Below are positions 35,289-50,300 of a stretch of 64,000 nucleotides of DNA, one piece after another. Made by a program: the position numbers and the translations under genes. The number at the start of each line of letters is the position of its first letter. Position 1 is the stretch's first letter. The notes under the pieces were generated by a model. That model did not search any database. It worked only from the letters and a program-made list of their open reading frames with translations, and had not been told where the DNA came from. Source of the stretch: Mesaphorura yosii (Eukaryota > Arthropoda > Collembola > Poduromorpha > Tullbergiidae); the NCBI GenBank assembly GCA_009869945.1, contig WIXG01000135.1:120975-184974 (forward strand). Direction: 5' to 3'.

Positions 35289-36605
35289 CTAAAACAGAAG
35301 GAAACGTTACGAGGATCAAATTCACATTTACCCTTCCATTCCATTCCAACTCAAGGCAAATTATGAAATCATAAAGCAGAGAAAGCATGCCATGCAGCCA
35401 TGCTGTGAATGCTACCAGAACTGCCAGTGCCTTAGCACCCATCCAACCGATGGACTGACTCAACTAATCTAGAGTTCAAGACCAAATTAGAGATGCAGAA
35501 TGCCCGAAGCGAGATTTTTGACATTTTGATTATTTACTTTGGCCTCCACATGCTACACGCTTCATTCATGTATTACATCATAACTTCGTACACACTTGCT
35601 ACGCTACATGCCGCCGCTGCTGACGAAATGATGATTAATTGGTAATTCCATTACTCGGCGAGGAAAACAGCAAACAAGGTAGGGAGAACGATCACGGTGC
35701 GACGCGATGAGAGGTACTTCTGAAATGGTCCTAAATGCCAAACAAATGGCACGGAACTCGTCAGTGCTGCAATAGAAGGGCAATTATAATTACTGCCGAC
35801 CGTGAATGAAGAGTTAATTGAGATCCTCGGCTCTAGCGCTGCACTGTAACCGAAATGACTGTCGTAATGAAAGTCTGTGATGCTGCAGATTTGAGGCCAG
35901 CCATTTGAACTGATATGAAATCAAGTATCATTTGGACGATTTGGATCAGATCTGTGACGAACATAGTGTTTTAATTTTAACAGCTTCTGGGAATTTGTGA
36001 TGTAGGACGGAAACTGTGAAATACTTCACCGCGGCGGCACGGCAATTCTGTGAATTGCTACGTACCATGTACGTATACCTGAATTCTTTTCATTCGGGTC
36101 TTTCGAGCCCATCCCAGACGAATACTGCGTTAGGCCCAAAGCATTGCACGGAGGTCATACTGAACTTTCGTCGATTTCTCGCTTCGGCTTAACTATGACT
36201 CTGACTTGGACTCGGCAACTGAGTCGACTCGTGTCGAAGATTATCTCAATGCTGCTCGAATCTCGAGTGATAAAAGCGTGGTGCATGGATAACAAACAAC
36301 TGCTGCAGGAATTATGAATCTTGTTCATCCTTCAACGCCATATTCATACGTGGAGCAGAATTATAGCTCAGTTTGATCAGTTTGAGCAGAGCAAACAAAA
36401 CCCAAAGTATATGACTCAATGATTAAACATTGGAAACTGGAAAAGGGGCAAATAGCAGGGCAGGCAAATATGACAATATGACTCAACGAGGAACGAGGGC
36501 GAGTGCACTGCAACAAGACAAAGACAGACGCAAACAAAATACAGGCAACACCAACCCCACAAAGTTGTTATTGAAAATGCTGACTTTGTATCTCTCGAAA
36601 AATAT

Positions 36606-37924
36606 TTTATTTCTGTCATTTCTGAATTCGTAGTATTCGTACAAGCCATTTTATAGTAACTCTGATAAAATACAATCTATTCAATGTATAAAGCGTATTC
36701 TGACGATTAGACTTACACGTATACGTACTATTAATTTCTGGTCTTCGTCTCATAGACTACTTTCTGACGACCGAGGCGAGGGTACAAAGTATAAGTAAGT
36801 GTGTATAAACGGATGCATGCATGCATTTAGAGAGGTAGAGATAAAGATAAGTATAAGGTGTGATAGAAAATTAATAACATGGATAAATGGCTTGACTATT
36901 TTAAATCTGAGTCGAAGTCGATGACAGACGGAGTGCTCATCCGCCACAGTCAGTCAACGTGCGTGCGTCGTGCTAATCTTAAGACAAAAATCTGGTGTCG
37001 CAATTCTCGGCATCGCATTCGCAATACTGGACTCGAATAAATACAAATGTACAGATTTCTGATGTGTAAAGAAGGATGTGACTCGGGAAGAGTTGAATTT
37101 CAATTACCGCCTAATGTAATATGGCAAAGGCAACCAGGATATTCAGTTACAGTTACTGACATGATGATGATCATTATGATATGATATAGTACAGAATACA
37201 GAGTGAAACCCAAGATGAACTTTTGAACACAGAATATAAAAATAATACGTACAATTTTATAAACAGATTTGCTGCATGTCATTTTATAACTCATCGGCTT
37301 AATAGCACTCGACTCTTCCACGAAATACGACCCGCTTATGTCGTCCTATCTCCTAAGCTATCGACTTAATTCCTAATTACAACGTAACAATATAAAGCAT
37401 GTAAATAAATTAGAAACGCTACGCAAGGGTTCATAATTTGAAATCTGAACTCTGAATTTAAATGAAAAATACAGAATAAAGGAAGTTGGATGCGCGTTTA
37501 GACAACGCGACGCTAAAAGTTATGCAAGCAATGACTCAACAAAGGTTGGGAAACTCGTGCTCGAGAATCCACTCGCAATAATCATTACAGACTTTGATTT
37601 GGTCCTAGCCCGATAAATACATAAAATACCATTGCATAACAAAACTGAACGATAAACAGTAAGGTTTAGTAACCCTGTATGCCTTATAAATGCATGAGTA
37701 ATTAAGTCTACAAATATTTGTTAGCTGATAATTGGCTAAATTAGGACAACGCGACAAAGTGACAAATCATATGTGCGTTATATGTACACACGATGGCGAT
37801 AATGGTGTTTGCATTTGCATTGGTACTGCCCTCGGAGATGAACCTTGTGATTAGATTTAGAAAACAACGTATATGTAGACACAGTGCACACTGTAAGTTA
37901 AGTAATTAGTCAGTAATCAATTAA
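36606..37924 (-). other. Probable 3' UTR of the DUSP10-like gene
   Basis: AT-rich, with no coding frame. The first minus-strand AATAAA I find after the stop is at 36611-36606, giving a UTR of about 1.3 kb. The end is inferred. Confidence 0.4.
37781..37788 (-). promoter_or_regulatory. Pumilio/PUF-type site in the DUSP10-like 3' UTR
   Basis: The minus strand reads TGTACATA, matching UGUANAUA, about 140 bases after the stop codon. The same octamer is in the neighbouring gene's 3' UTR. Confidence 0.4.
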
Positions 37925-38388
37925 TTAGTCATCAGTCAGCATCATGATAGGATGAATACTATTACTATTGTTTGGCTCAGAGTGCTGTTGACTTGTCACA
38001 TCATCACACAATGGCTGGATCTCCGTCTCGGACGACAGCGAAGACTGACGATGAAGATCGGGATAATCTTCTTCCTCGTGAATACAACAGTCGTCGCTAG
38101 AACTAGAACTATAGCTACTAAGACTGCTACTGTTACTGCTCGTGCTCGATGCACAAGAGGACTCCGAGTTGCTTGCGTAACCTTTCAACTTAGACTCGTA
38201 CTCCACCAGCTGACCCATAAAGTTCAGATTTGGGGAGATGATACGCCTTGAACGTTGGACGAAGGCGTACGCGTCTAGGGTGGACATGTTGATCGTCTTC
38301 ATGATGTAGGCGATAGCAATGGTCGGCGAGCGTGAGATTCCGGCATGGCAATGAATTAATACTCGAGTGTCAGACTTGCGAGCTTCCT
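37925..38388 (-). CDS. DUSP10: DUSP10-like exon 4: catalytic P-loop and acidic tail
   Basis: A 123-base intron precedes it. It holds HCHAGISRS (C454, R460) and the family block RRIISPNLNFMGQL, then a Ser-rich, acidic tail of about 90 residues ending in TAA at 37925-37927. Confidence 0.95.
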
Positions 38389-41300
38389 CTGTAATCACAA
38401 ACGAGACCAAAGGTCTAATTAGATCATGAGTCATTAATCAGCACGAGTGGTCAGAGGTCAAGCCGTTCTATTCGATAATGAATAAATAATGAACGAATGA
38501 ACAGCACTTACCAATGAAATCACATGCTTCTTCGAAGTAAGGAGCCAGATTCTCGTACAAGTTGTCTGAGACTGGAATTAATTTTGTTCTGAACTCAGGA
38601 ACTTCGCCGTTCTCCGTCGTCGTACTATCGGTCGAAATGTTGCTATTATTACAGTGGTGCGAATGAGGCATTGTTGTTGTCACCGAGAGTACGTAACTTA
38701 TTCCTAGCTTTCTCAGAAGTTCTGGATCGTTTGCGTCACGAGCGTTGCCCACGTACAAGAATGGAAGCACTTGAGTTGGTGGTTCGTTCTCGTAGCTTTC
38801 GATCGTTTGATGTGGAACGTAATTGTCGACGTTACGGCACGAAGAAGTGTTGGAGTAGCATTTGCTCGGAGAAAGCACGGGCGACGATGTAGGCAGATTC
38901 AGCAGAGGCGACGTTAGGAACGTCAAAGGAGCTGGACAAATGTTTGAATCCATCTTGAGATCTTTACGGTTGGCGCACGACGTGTCGCACAAGTCACTGT
39001 AGTATTTAGAGAACTCTTTGATTCCGCCTGCAAGAAACAAAGCAACGTCACGTTAGTCACATTTCGACGTTTCGCAAGAGACTAAAGACAAAGTCAAGGA
39101 AGAAGGATATGTGGATTTGTCACATTTAAGCAAAGAACCTGAGTATTATTCCCGATGACTAATTGCTAAGCTCAAATGACTACGCGTAAACTTACAAAGT
39201 TATGAATGAAAACTAAACGTTGCATGAGTATCAAGTGTCAGGTTCCGCCTGCCGAAGGATTCTTAGTAATCTTAATTGAGTTTACTTCCTTCCCATTACA
39301 GCGAGTTTCAAACGCCTGAGTCAAAGAGCCAAATGTCAAGTTGTGATGATACTGAACAACTGAACCGTGCAGTGAATAATTGCACTTAGGAAAGGTTTTC
39401 AGTTGGTGTGGCATGACCAAGTACCTTTCACTGCACTGCAGCTACCAAATAAGATAATTTCTTGCGAATACAACCATAATAAAGTTGTGACTAATTATTA
39501 TGAGTCAATTGTGCCAACGAATCCATATTAGACTCAAATAGATTCAATTTCACAATTCTGCAAAGTTCATAAACACCATTCATAATTTACGGATAACTAA
39601 TTAATAATTGTTAATTGTTATTTTTGTAATTTAGTAACTTCGAGATGCAAGTTTCATCAAGTTTAACTGCAATATGCGTGCATCAAAAGTTCGCAAGCTC
39701 AAACTCAATGAGCTCAAAGTCCTGCGGCTTCCTTTAACCACGCTCGAATTTGGCGAACTAGGTGAACCCACATACTCGTGCTGCTGTGCTTTCCAATTCC
39801 AATGGATATTTGCGTTTCATTCAAATGCGTACCAAACCACAAAGAACCCACCAAGATTATTATGTGACGAATGAATGAACCGTCGTCGCAAACCTTAATT
39901 ACAGCGCACAAACAGCAGCTGTGGCACACAAATGACATCATCTTTTATTTATACAACCTTTTCATTTAGTGGGTGGCTTTATTATCGAAAACCTATTTAG
40001 AAATCAATTAAGCACAGCACATTGTCTTGTACTTCATTGCACAACGGCATTGCACGGCACCGACAGCCAAAACTCGTAAAAGAGACCCGAAGGACTCATA
40101 AATTTACAAATTTATCATTGTTAGACTGAAAGAAAGTTCCGAATCAAAATAGACAGACGAGACACACAACATAACAGTGAAGGAAAATGAGCATTTTATG
40201 AGACAGACGCTTTTAGCGAACCGAGTCGTGAGTCCTTTGTGGTCGGTGGTGCTGGTGTGTGGGATTCTGATTAGATTCCCATTGAGATTACACCAAAGAT
40301 GTGTTGCGAGATGAGTACAAATGCTGCAGCTACCGAATGTATGGACCAGCACCAAATTGATACTTACTAACTCAAGCAGAGATGCTGGTCTGCTGGTTGA
40401 CACTATTTTCCACTTTCTCGCGCGAGGGTGGTTTGGCTTGCCGTGGCTTTAATGGACAAAATCGGTTCTAATGCGCAGTGTTGTGCTTTCTCTCATGTAA
40501 CGCAAAAACATACACGAGTATCATCGACTGAGGCCTCAAGCCCCAAGTAGTCATAATACAGCTTTATAAAAGATAAATGAATGAGATCATTCAATAGATC
40601 CATTCTCTCTTAACCAATTTCCACGGAACGACGAAGAGAATGCAATGGAGAAATCTGCCTCGAGTATAAACACGCACCCGCACCACGCACATTTCATTCA
40701 TTCAATGGATACGCAATAACATAGCACGCAGTAACCAATTTGTGACTAGACACTTTCCCCTTCTCTCGCTCGGCTCCTTCCTTGTTTTGCTACGTAATGT
40801 GTACTTTTACTGGTCACAGTCACGAGGGGTTCAACGGGGAAAGCACTCCGTCAGCCAGTGAAAGAATGAATCAACTCCAAATGAGTGTAGTCATCCATGT
40901 ATTACACATTACGCCGTAGCCGTGCGCGCGCCGTGTGTAGTTTTGAGTAAATACACCATACACGGCTGTTTATCATCGCATGTGGTACCATTAGACCGGA
41001 ATCAAATCAGAGTGATGTAACCTTCTAAAAGTGCTTCACCAGAAATAAGTCGTAATTCTTTTTCTTGTTAATACGCATTGGACCATGCATGTCAAACTCA
41101 TTACAACATTCCTTTCTCTTACACGAAATGTGAATGAAAGGTACAGATTAATCATTCGTCCGAATCCATTCATCTTAACCGCCGACCACAGCACAGCAAA
41201 ATGTAGCATCGGGTACCAATTCTTCTCCTACAGGTCACTTGAGTATAAGTACTTCCGGAATACATACGCTTGAGGACGTTAATCTGACGTAGATATCAGA

Positions 41301-44300
41301 CCAAGAATCATCAGGGTTTTACCCACTCTGTACCGATCGGATTCATCATCTGTGTACCGTGTCCAGTTATCACGACAAAGTAAATCGTTTTGGTTTCACG
41401 GCAATTCGCTGCTCATGTCATGTCTCACGTATTGCACTCAGTCCGAAACTTGTGACTGTGAGTCAATTCAGCATATCAAATTCTGTTTTAAACTGGCAAG
41501 GCAAACAGCAAAAGGGTACATGGTTTACTGTCATCCTTTTGTGTTGAATTCCATGCTGGCAGACAATGTGTCATTATCATATCTTTGATCTCACGCCCAG
41601 CTAGCCTAATCGTATGCTCTACGCCCTGCAAAACCCTGTAGGCAAGGTAAGCCATAAACCAGGACCATGTTCATGGTTTATGTTTAGGAAAGGGAAGGAA
41701 TTACATCATTCAGGAACGAGAAAGCATTACGCATTAAATATGAGCCCTGCTTGGCTTGAATAAATGTGCGGAGCTCGCTTGCTCGCATTAATTCCGAACA
41801 GAAGGGAGTTCCCGATCCACAGCAATAATGAAAAGGTGTGACGAATACAATTCAAATTATGATACGTATTATTAGAAATTACATATGTATTGCATGCCAT
41901 ACGTATGTACGTGGCTCAGGGTAATTACGGATGAATCATTCCTTATTCTCTGTTTGTCGAGTTGGAAATCAGGTACCTCTTCAGGTAAAAACCAAAACAA
42001 GTTTCATATTTCAAACGTTCAGCGAAGTGAGTCTGCTCTTTTCGTTCTTTCACTTAACAACGTCTATCGCCCTTTGTTTATTCATAATTTGCGTTGGTGC
42101 AAGAAAGAATTGCAAAGTTGAATGAAAATAAGGCAAATGTCACGCCATGCAAACGCAAAACCAGCTCGCTGGGGTGCGTTCATTTTCTTTTTCATTCGTC
42201 CCAAATGCGCAAATCCCAAATGCTTTGAGATTTATTTCCTTTGAATGAAGAAAGCGTCACCATGTCTGTCCAACCTTTAACCTTCACCTTCTTCATCTCG
42301 CCTCACCTTTCAAGCACCGAGCCAGAAAAGTACGTATAAACATGCAATAAAATACTCATGCTTAATGTCTCGAGTTAATTTATGCGAAGACGGGCCCGAA
42401 GTTCGGAGTGGGCTAAAATTAAAGAGGATGTGGTTTCTACAAGCTATTATTAACTGCCCGAGATAAATTACTTGCTTACCATCTCCTGAACCTCTAATTC
42501 ACGTTCACAGCCGTCACATCACGGTGGTGCTAAGAATAATTGCCTGGTCAAGACGGACCTTATGGATCGTTCTCATGCATCCACAACTCACAACACAATC
42601 ACGGTGAATGCGAATACCATGCCATGCCATGGCATATTGGCGTATACAAGATGTAAAGTGTAGGAGTAGGGAATGAGAGGGAGTATGACGACATAATCCA
42701 GTGTACGCGGACTTTGTCTTGAGTAAATGACCACAACAAACATCCAGTCTGAGAAGGAACGCCCGTTAGGCACGATTACAAATATCCATGAGCCATAACC
42801 ATGTGAGCTTTCGACAATATACTCATGTAGCCGCGGCCAGCCTACACAAGAAATTCTTTCATGCACTCTAATCACAATGTGTGGGCCTGAATGCCAACTC
42901 CAACCATCCTAGAGACTCATTTCCTTCCCGTTTCACCGATAAGAATGAAAATCAACTGCCACACATTTTTTCGAGCGCTTGACGGCTGGACTTGCTTGGC
43001 TTGGCTGGTATTTGGTTCAATTAAGTAGTGGAACCGAATATGAATTCTGCGACTGGCTCTTTTGTCTTGTGGGACAGAAAGACTTCTTATCTCGTCTGTC
43101 GCTTCATTGCGCTTCCGAAAATGTCCACTCAAATCGTATCCTATCAGTTTCATGCCATTTAGCATCGGGCATGGGTTCGAATTGATGGAATTTCGTCGTT
43201 AGGTTCCCACGCTCTTTCATCTTAATCATCTCTTGCAGAAATGCTTTAAATTTCTTACTCTCATTTTCCGCTCCGTATAAAAAAAAGAAGACTTAGAAGC
43301 AGAGAGCCACTAGGCACGGATGCCACGGAATCGGAACATCTTATCGTTATTAGAGTTTTAAGAACCTGGCCAGGAAACTCCTACGCTCAACTTAAGCCAC
43401 TGCTCTCTGCTCAGCCTCTGCCCACGTCAAATCCACGGCCACGGCCAACAGCAGCAAGAAATCATATTGAAATGATGCGGCACGTCATGTCAGATGAATA
43501 TCAACCAGATCTCTAATAATTTGTCTACGTAGTACAGTCAAAGCACGAGACGGAGAAAGCATTCGATCAAGACTCTCATTCTATGGGTTCATGTTGTGGA
43601 GTTTATTTATGAGAAAGTTGACGTAATGGAAGCCGAAGTTGACTAAAAAAGCATATGAATATGCCCACGGCTTATGCTATGTTTTGTATACAAATATTTG
43701 TAAACAAGTTTTTCCTACGCGTAACACGAAAGGCAGGGGTATTTTGCTTTATAATGATGAACATTATTACGTTGTTTTCTGATTCGTGTAATAGGCTTTC
43801 TTTTGCAAAAAGCAAAGCGCAAAAACTCGCACTATTTTTTTAAAGGCGCGTAGGAAGTTGTTGCGAGATCGATTCGTATTTTTTTAGGAAAATTGACGGT
43901 AGCATAGCGCAGTGGCAGTCTGAAGAGATCTTAGCTTTCAATTGTCAAGAAAGTAGCTCATATTTACGGAGAAGAAAATCTACGTTTTCTGGGATGCAAA
44001 TTGATATAGACACTGATATTCAATATTTTGACTTTTGAAAATCGAGTGGATGGAAAATGAAAATGATCCATGGGAAGGAAGCCTGATACCAGTTACAACT
44101 AAAATGAATGAATCCCAAAAATAGGCACTCTAGCGTCTGAGGTGCGACACCGATGCTAATGCAATGCTGAGCTGACAAGTGAAAACAAGATCAGAGTCAA
44201 AATGGCTTACCAGTCAAATAAATTGGTTGTCTATTTTCTTGAATAAGATGAGCTAGAACGAATGAGATTGGGTTTGACCAACTGTTATCGTCCAGGTTGA

Positions 44301-47300
44301 GATCACTGTTTCCATCGTCGTACACGATCACGTCTCTCCAGGCACCATTCTGTCCGTTGGTCTTGTTTCGCCGGTTATTTGTACTGACAAGGTCCAGAAC
44401 TGAGCCGGAGTGCTGCACCCGCTTGCGGTTGAATCGGTCGGTGCAGGCAATGTGAACAGCTCCTCGGATATGGCAATCAGTGTAGCAAAGATAGCCTCGG
44501 CAGTCTAGCAGGAGGAACGGGAGTCCATTGTTATTGTTGTTGTTGTTACTACCAGTCGTGCCATTGCTGATCGGTGACGCGGAGTTGTCGTGTAGAGAGC
44601 CACTCACATTCGAGTTGGTCGTCGTCGACGTGGAAGATCCAAAGTGGAGTCTGATTCTTTTGGCGAGCTCGTTAACGTCAATGCTCTTGACTCGTGCCTT
44701 AATTTCTTCGGGTTCGCTGCTGATGCTGCGCTGGAGTGAAAGTCGCAGGCCCGATCGTCGAAATGCGGATTGAGGAAGCTCTGTTTCTACTGGTCCAGAA
44801 GACATCATGATGGCTGCCGAGGTTGGCGTTGTTTGCTTGCTAGCTTGGAGCTTTTGTCTCTTGAAAGATGCTGACGAGGTTTCTCGCACCTACAGAATAC
44901 AAGACAAATAGACTGTTAATGGCACTTGAATAACTCGTTGATAGAATGAAATCAAAGTTCAAGAATTCACTTCAGGATCTTCAGGTACTGCTAAGAGACT
45001 AGAAGAGCTGGTGCTGTAATGAGAATATCGACCGACGTTATCGCACACAGTCACAGACACAAACTGAGTTCAGACCAGAGCTCATTATTCACGAGTTTGG
45101 AGCATAAGTGATTACTATTATTAGATCTCTAACCCTAAATTTCAAAGGAACTGCGATTGCTGCTGACGCTTAAGCCTAAGCACCAGCACAAAGGAGAAGA
45201 AGAACCCTTCAACAAATTACAAATCAATATGCAATGAAATTACTTAACATTTGCATGCATGCAAGCAAGCGCTACAGCCACAACCACTCCTCCATTGTGA
45301 TTGTACGCACACGCATAATATGCATGCATTTCATATACCACATGCAGCACGCTACGGCTTACGAAATCAGATCAAACCAAGTGTGAATCATCGTATCATT
45401 ATAAATTTAGACTACTACGCGCGATGGGCGATGAGCGTTGAAGATTGTGCGTCCCCAAACTGCACAACTGTACACGGCCCGTGTGCACGAGACACGGGAA
45501 ATCTCAACCTTTTCTTCCGATGGATTGATGCCTGGCGTGGAGAAAGGCTGCTGCTGCTGGGAAGGAAATCATCTTATCAGAACGCATAACTTAAGTCAGA
45601 GGAAGAAAACGCTCGTAAACTTAAACCTTATTTGGTACTAAAAGATTTCCTGCTTCTTTTACTTTACTGCCGTGTAATGCGTCATGGCAGGCAAGATGCA
45701 GGGTGGATTCTTATTACAGTTTTCTCTCCTCCAACGCTAAGCCTCTCTGCTGAGCGTCTGGTCTAAGTTTACGTCTTGATGAGTCACACCGTCGTCTCGT
45801 CGGCGACCCAAGACCAACCCAAGACCAACCCAAGACTCACTACCAGAAAATCATCAACTGTGAGTCTGCGAAAAGCCTCCACGTTCTTCTCCTTCACCAT
45901 TCACCCTCATCTTGTCCTGTACCCTGCCTGCCAGCCGGCTGTGTTGTGATGTGGCAATCGCAATCATATACAAAACAAGTTCCTTGATTGTGCTTAAGCT
46001 TCAGCCCCGGCTGGGGTAGTAAAAAGATGTATGGAATTCTGAAGATGACGACATACCCAATGCACAAAGACTTGGCTCAAGAAGGGGAAAGAAGAATGAA
46101 GAAAGCAGGCATCGCAAGAAGGAAGACAGGGCAAAGGCATGTAAAGAGGAAGGAAGGGGAAGTTAAGCGAATGGAACGCGAACGGCGAGCGAGCGCCCTA
46201 CAAGAAAAGGAGCCCGAAATATTTCTTTGCGAAATACAAAGAAAAACAAGCGCCGCTGTCGACGGACCCTTCTGCCTGTCTACCGTCAACTTCCTTTGTG
46301 CCAGGAATTGAGGAACGCGATTTCACAAAATTCACATTCACGGCATTTCAAGTGCTATGCTATTTTTTAACGGATTCCTTGTTGTTGGAGCATATTTACA
46401 TTGTTAATGCTAAAGTCAAAGCTTTGCCTATCTCCACTCTCACTGTGGGCCCTAACTTGGAAGAAAATTACTTTTGACGAACTACCTTCCTGTACTCCGC
46501 TCTGCTTCTTATCTTGTGCCCACTGGCGCACGCACCACCCTAAAATGATCGAACCAAATATCGAATTTGCACCCTACTGTTTAATAATTATCATTTCCTA
46601 AAACATGCGATGTAAGTGCAAGACGTAGACAGCCAGGAAGTACGGCAGGGCAGTGACTTTTCTCTCCAAAATACATCAACCAGCGTCTTCCGATTCACGC
46701 GTTCTTTGGAACTTGAAACTTGAAATTCGAAACCGGGAACGCAGTTCGCTTTTCGAACTTTTACAACTTACAATTGCTTTGAAGAGTTATGGCTTCAGAC
46801 ACCGCGTTACCTAGCGTTATTCGTTATTACGACTGTGCATGCCATTGACTTATTAGATTGACTTTCCTGCGCCTGTGTTTAATGGTCGCTTGAGTTCTCT
46901 CCCCAACTCAGCCAGCCTGAAGAAAGATGTGATGATTAGTCACCGTTTTGTACAAGCATACGCATGCAGACGCCATGATCTACGATGCTATGCGGTATTT
47001 GAACTAAAAATAAATTCAAGATCGTCATAATCACAGTGCCAGATTGTATGGCGACTCCTGGCTCGATATACCTCAACACATGCAGTACAACGGCAGAAAA
47101 GCTCAAGACAAGCAGACGCTCGCGATCGTGATATTTTGTCAAAATTCAAAACAAAATTAGAATTTTAGCCCAAGGTTCTTTATGTTCGCTGTTCCCCTCT
47201 CTGCTTTCTCTAACTTTGTAAAGTCAACCACATCAAAGAGCCACGAGCAGCGTGTGCTTGGAATGAAAGAACTTAAAACAAGCAACAAGCAAAATTGAAT

Positions 47301-50300
47301 TGGGATCAGGAAACAATCGGAATCGGGAGCTTTTCACGGGGTGGGACACGGACGCGGACCAGGATTTCATTAGGAAGTGCTTATTGACCGGCTTTGACTG
47401 ACTCTAATCTTGTATTTGACGGACACGGCTCAGCCGAATTGTGTCTAGACATCCAAAAATAGAATTGCACTCTGTGCAGAACTGCGGCTTTCTTTTTGAT
47501 TGATCAAGTGAAAGTTTACTGAAAGGTTCCTCCTTTCTTCTTTGTAAATTGAGATGGATTTTCGTCCACGCAAGCACTGTAAAGTGTGTGTCATGGTCAC
47601 GGGCTTTAGAAGAATGAATGGAATGGACCGCTGTACACTGCATTCGCAAGATGTTATGACATGATAATGATGATTCACCTCTCGTCGTCTGTCGAGTCAG
47701 GAGTAATCTGAATCGATTCCTTTCCCGGTTGGTGGAGAGCCCCAGAATTGCGACCAACCCCGAACCCAGTCAGCCACTGAGTCACAAATAAGAGGGATCG
47801 AATTCTGGAGGGCGAGGGGTACATAAGCGTATGAATGACATGACGTAAGCTCAAAGCAGAGGCAGGCGATGGGATCCAATTCCATATTCATGCATGCATA
47901 TTCAAAATTGAAAACTTCAAACACGCTTCACATCCGATCAATGTTAAAAATTACGAGCGGGCTGTTGATGATGACTAATAATCATAAATGCATCAGCGCA
48001 CTGGTGAAAGAAGAGCGAGCGGAGAGGAGTGTGAACGAGAGCATTAGAAAGTATTAAGTTGAGTCAGTCATCAGTCTCACGATTGAGTAACTTTCATCAT
48101 TGAATTGTATTGTATCGCATTGTGCTGCGATTATTATTATAAAGTGAATCTCATGTACTCAAAAATATAAAGCTACTTTGGAGCAGTGCGAAGGGGAAAG
48201 CCTGTCAAACCGAATTTGGAAGGAATTTCTGCGGCTATTCGATTTTTCGGTTGGTTCTTTTGTTTTCCTTTCGTCAACCCTCAAAGAAGCAAACAGTAAG
48301 CACGGGCGCGCATTACTAATAGATTAGCAATGAGGCAACAGAAAGAACACGGTGAAATTACTCACATCCTCGCTGTCTGACTACTTTATTAAAGAATTCG
48401 AGCTCAGACCATGCCAAGCGCAGGCCAAAGGATTAATCACACAGCACAAATTCTTTGATAATGATCATGCTTGTTTGCGTTTGCCTTCTCTTTACTTGTC
48501 TTTGCTAAAAATCTTGGAACATCGAAACGGAGTGAAAATGGAAAGCCCTGCACTCAAAATGGGGGATGCACCGCAATCGCACTCGGCACTATTTTTGGGT
48601 TGTGCTTATGACGTGTCTGTCATTAGTGTGAGTGCATTATTCATAATGATGAAAGAATGAATACAAATACATACATAGAGACTCGCAGTCGCAGCGGTGT
48701 GATGACTCCCAAAAGTCTCCGAGTTCTGGTTCTTTTGAGAGCGCACATGAATAAGCACATGATTCAATTGCACTAATGGATCCTGGTTGGGTTTGATGGT
48801 TGGTCGCTCGGTCGCTAGTGATGATGACCTAATCGAGTGGTCGGTCTTCTGCGTCTGCCTGCTTCTGAGTTTACTTCTACTCAGTACGCATTTTTTGTCA
48901 GTCACAAGCCACATTTGTCTGTCAGAGATGAGGAAATCTCAACCTTTTTACTAATGTAATGTACTTGTCATCGTCATTTCGTCGTGGTCCGTTCAATTAA
49001 GCAATTCAGTTCAGACGCAGAAGCAGAAGCAGCTCGTGCTTGAGCTGACTGTGCTGTTGCTAATGCAGGGCGAATAATTCAAAATCTAAAGGACCATAAC
49101 TGAATTCGAATGCGAAGTGATTTGCGATGAGTGGTTCAGATTTATGAGAGCTTATGGGCCAGACCCGGATCACTTCTCGGCTGGCTTTTGGTTTGGGTTT
49201 TTAGCAACCCCGCAGTTCTTAACGAATTATCGTGCCATGATGAAATGAAATGAATCGAAGCATAGTACAAAGTGAGGATTTCTTATTTTTATTACTTTAG
49301 CAGCTCCTGATGACTAATACGAATACGCACCGCATTAAACCTAGGCCGGGTTGGGTGCCACGCTGCCAGGGGTTAGTAAAGCATAAAAAGCACCGAATCA
49401 GAGTGCTGAATTAGAAAGGCAATAAATCATATTCTCCGAAAAGAATTATAAACCCTTTTTACTTGGAAACATAAAGCGGTGCTGCTATTGTCCCATTGTG
49501 TGACTTTAAAATGAGCTTGAATCGTAAGAAAGAGGGTGAATAGCATTTCGCTAGCTGCATAATGCGCGAACTCTGATTTTTAACCGACCGGGGCTCCGCT
49601 CCAACGCAATATGGTGCTCGTACGCGGTTTATTACACAATAATGCAATATTAATAGTATCAGCATCGGCCCGGCCGCGAAGGGTTAAGTTAAAGTGATGA
49701 AAGGCAAGGATCATAAGAGTCAGAATGTATGAAACGCAAAAAGCAACGTGACGTGATAATTTCGTCCTCCCAGGATCAAGGTTAGAGGCCACGGACTCGT
49801 GGAAGTATTGATAAAGAATTTAATCAATGAAAATGGTTGCCGCGCTGCGCATGTGGTGGTCTTGCAATAACTTACATCAAGACATGATGAGAGGCGGAAA
49901 TAAGATTCCTTGTCTGGGGCTAAGATAATGCCCATATGCGGAATTTTATTAATAACTCCAACCGAGCGTTGCCGTACATCATCTTTGAAGAGCTTTTATG
50001 AGATTTATCTTCAAGAGTTTCTCCGAGAAGTTTATTCTTAGTCTTCAAAAGACGCTAGGATGACCCAAACCCCAAAGCTGAGATGCGCATGAGATTTTAT
50101 TACAAAGGAAACGCAACCACACACAACACATGAATTTGACGGTATTAATAATATATTATTACTTAAATCCGTTTCATGATCAACTTGACGCGTTATGCTT
50201 GCACCCAAAAATAAATTAAGCTCCTTCCACATCTAGGAAACAGAATTTGTAATTTATATCTTCCTCTTTCGTTTCAAGATGCGTCTGCCTGTCTAGTAAT

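Larger units (their letters stand above)
31000..36600. other. Intergenic spacer between convergent genes
   Basis: No gene I can support. It holds a six-base tandem repeat at 33121-33142, a TA run at 34947-34960 and a candidate minus-strand terminal exon at 35230-35288 (listed separately). Open frames are all short. Confidence 0.55.

Noticed and set aside
41635-41643. ACCCTGTAG, resembling the start of miR-10
   Set aside because: Only about nine bases match and no star-strand sequence follows.
45988-46311. 107-codon Lys/Arg/Glu-rich frame
   Set aside because: It follows from a purine-rich tract and shows no family motif or splice context.
47404-47757. 117-codon minus-strand frame in DUSP intron 1
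   Set aside because: No recognisable motif; two overlapping frames on the same strand and none tied to good splice sites.
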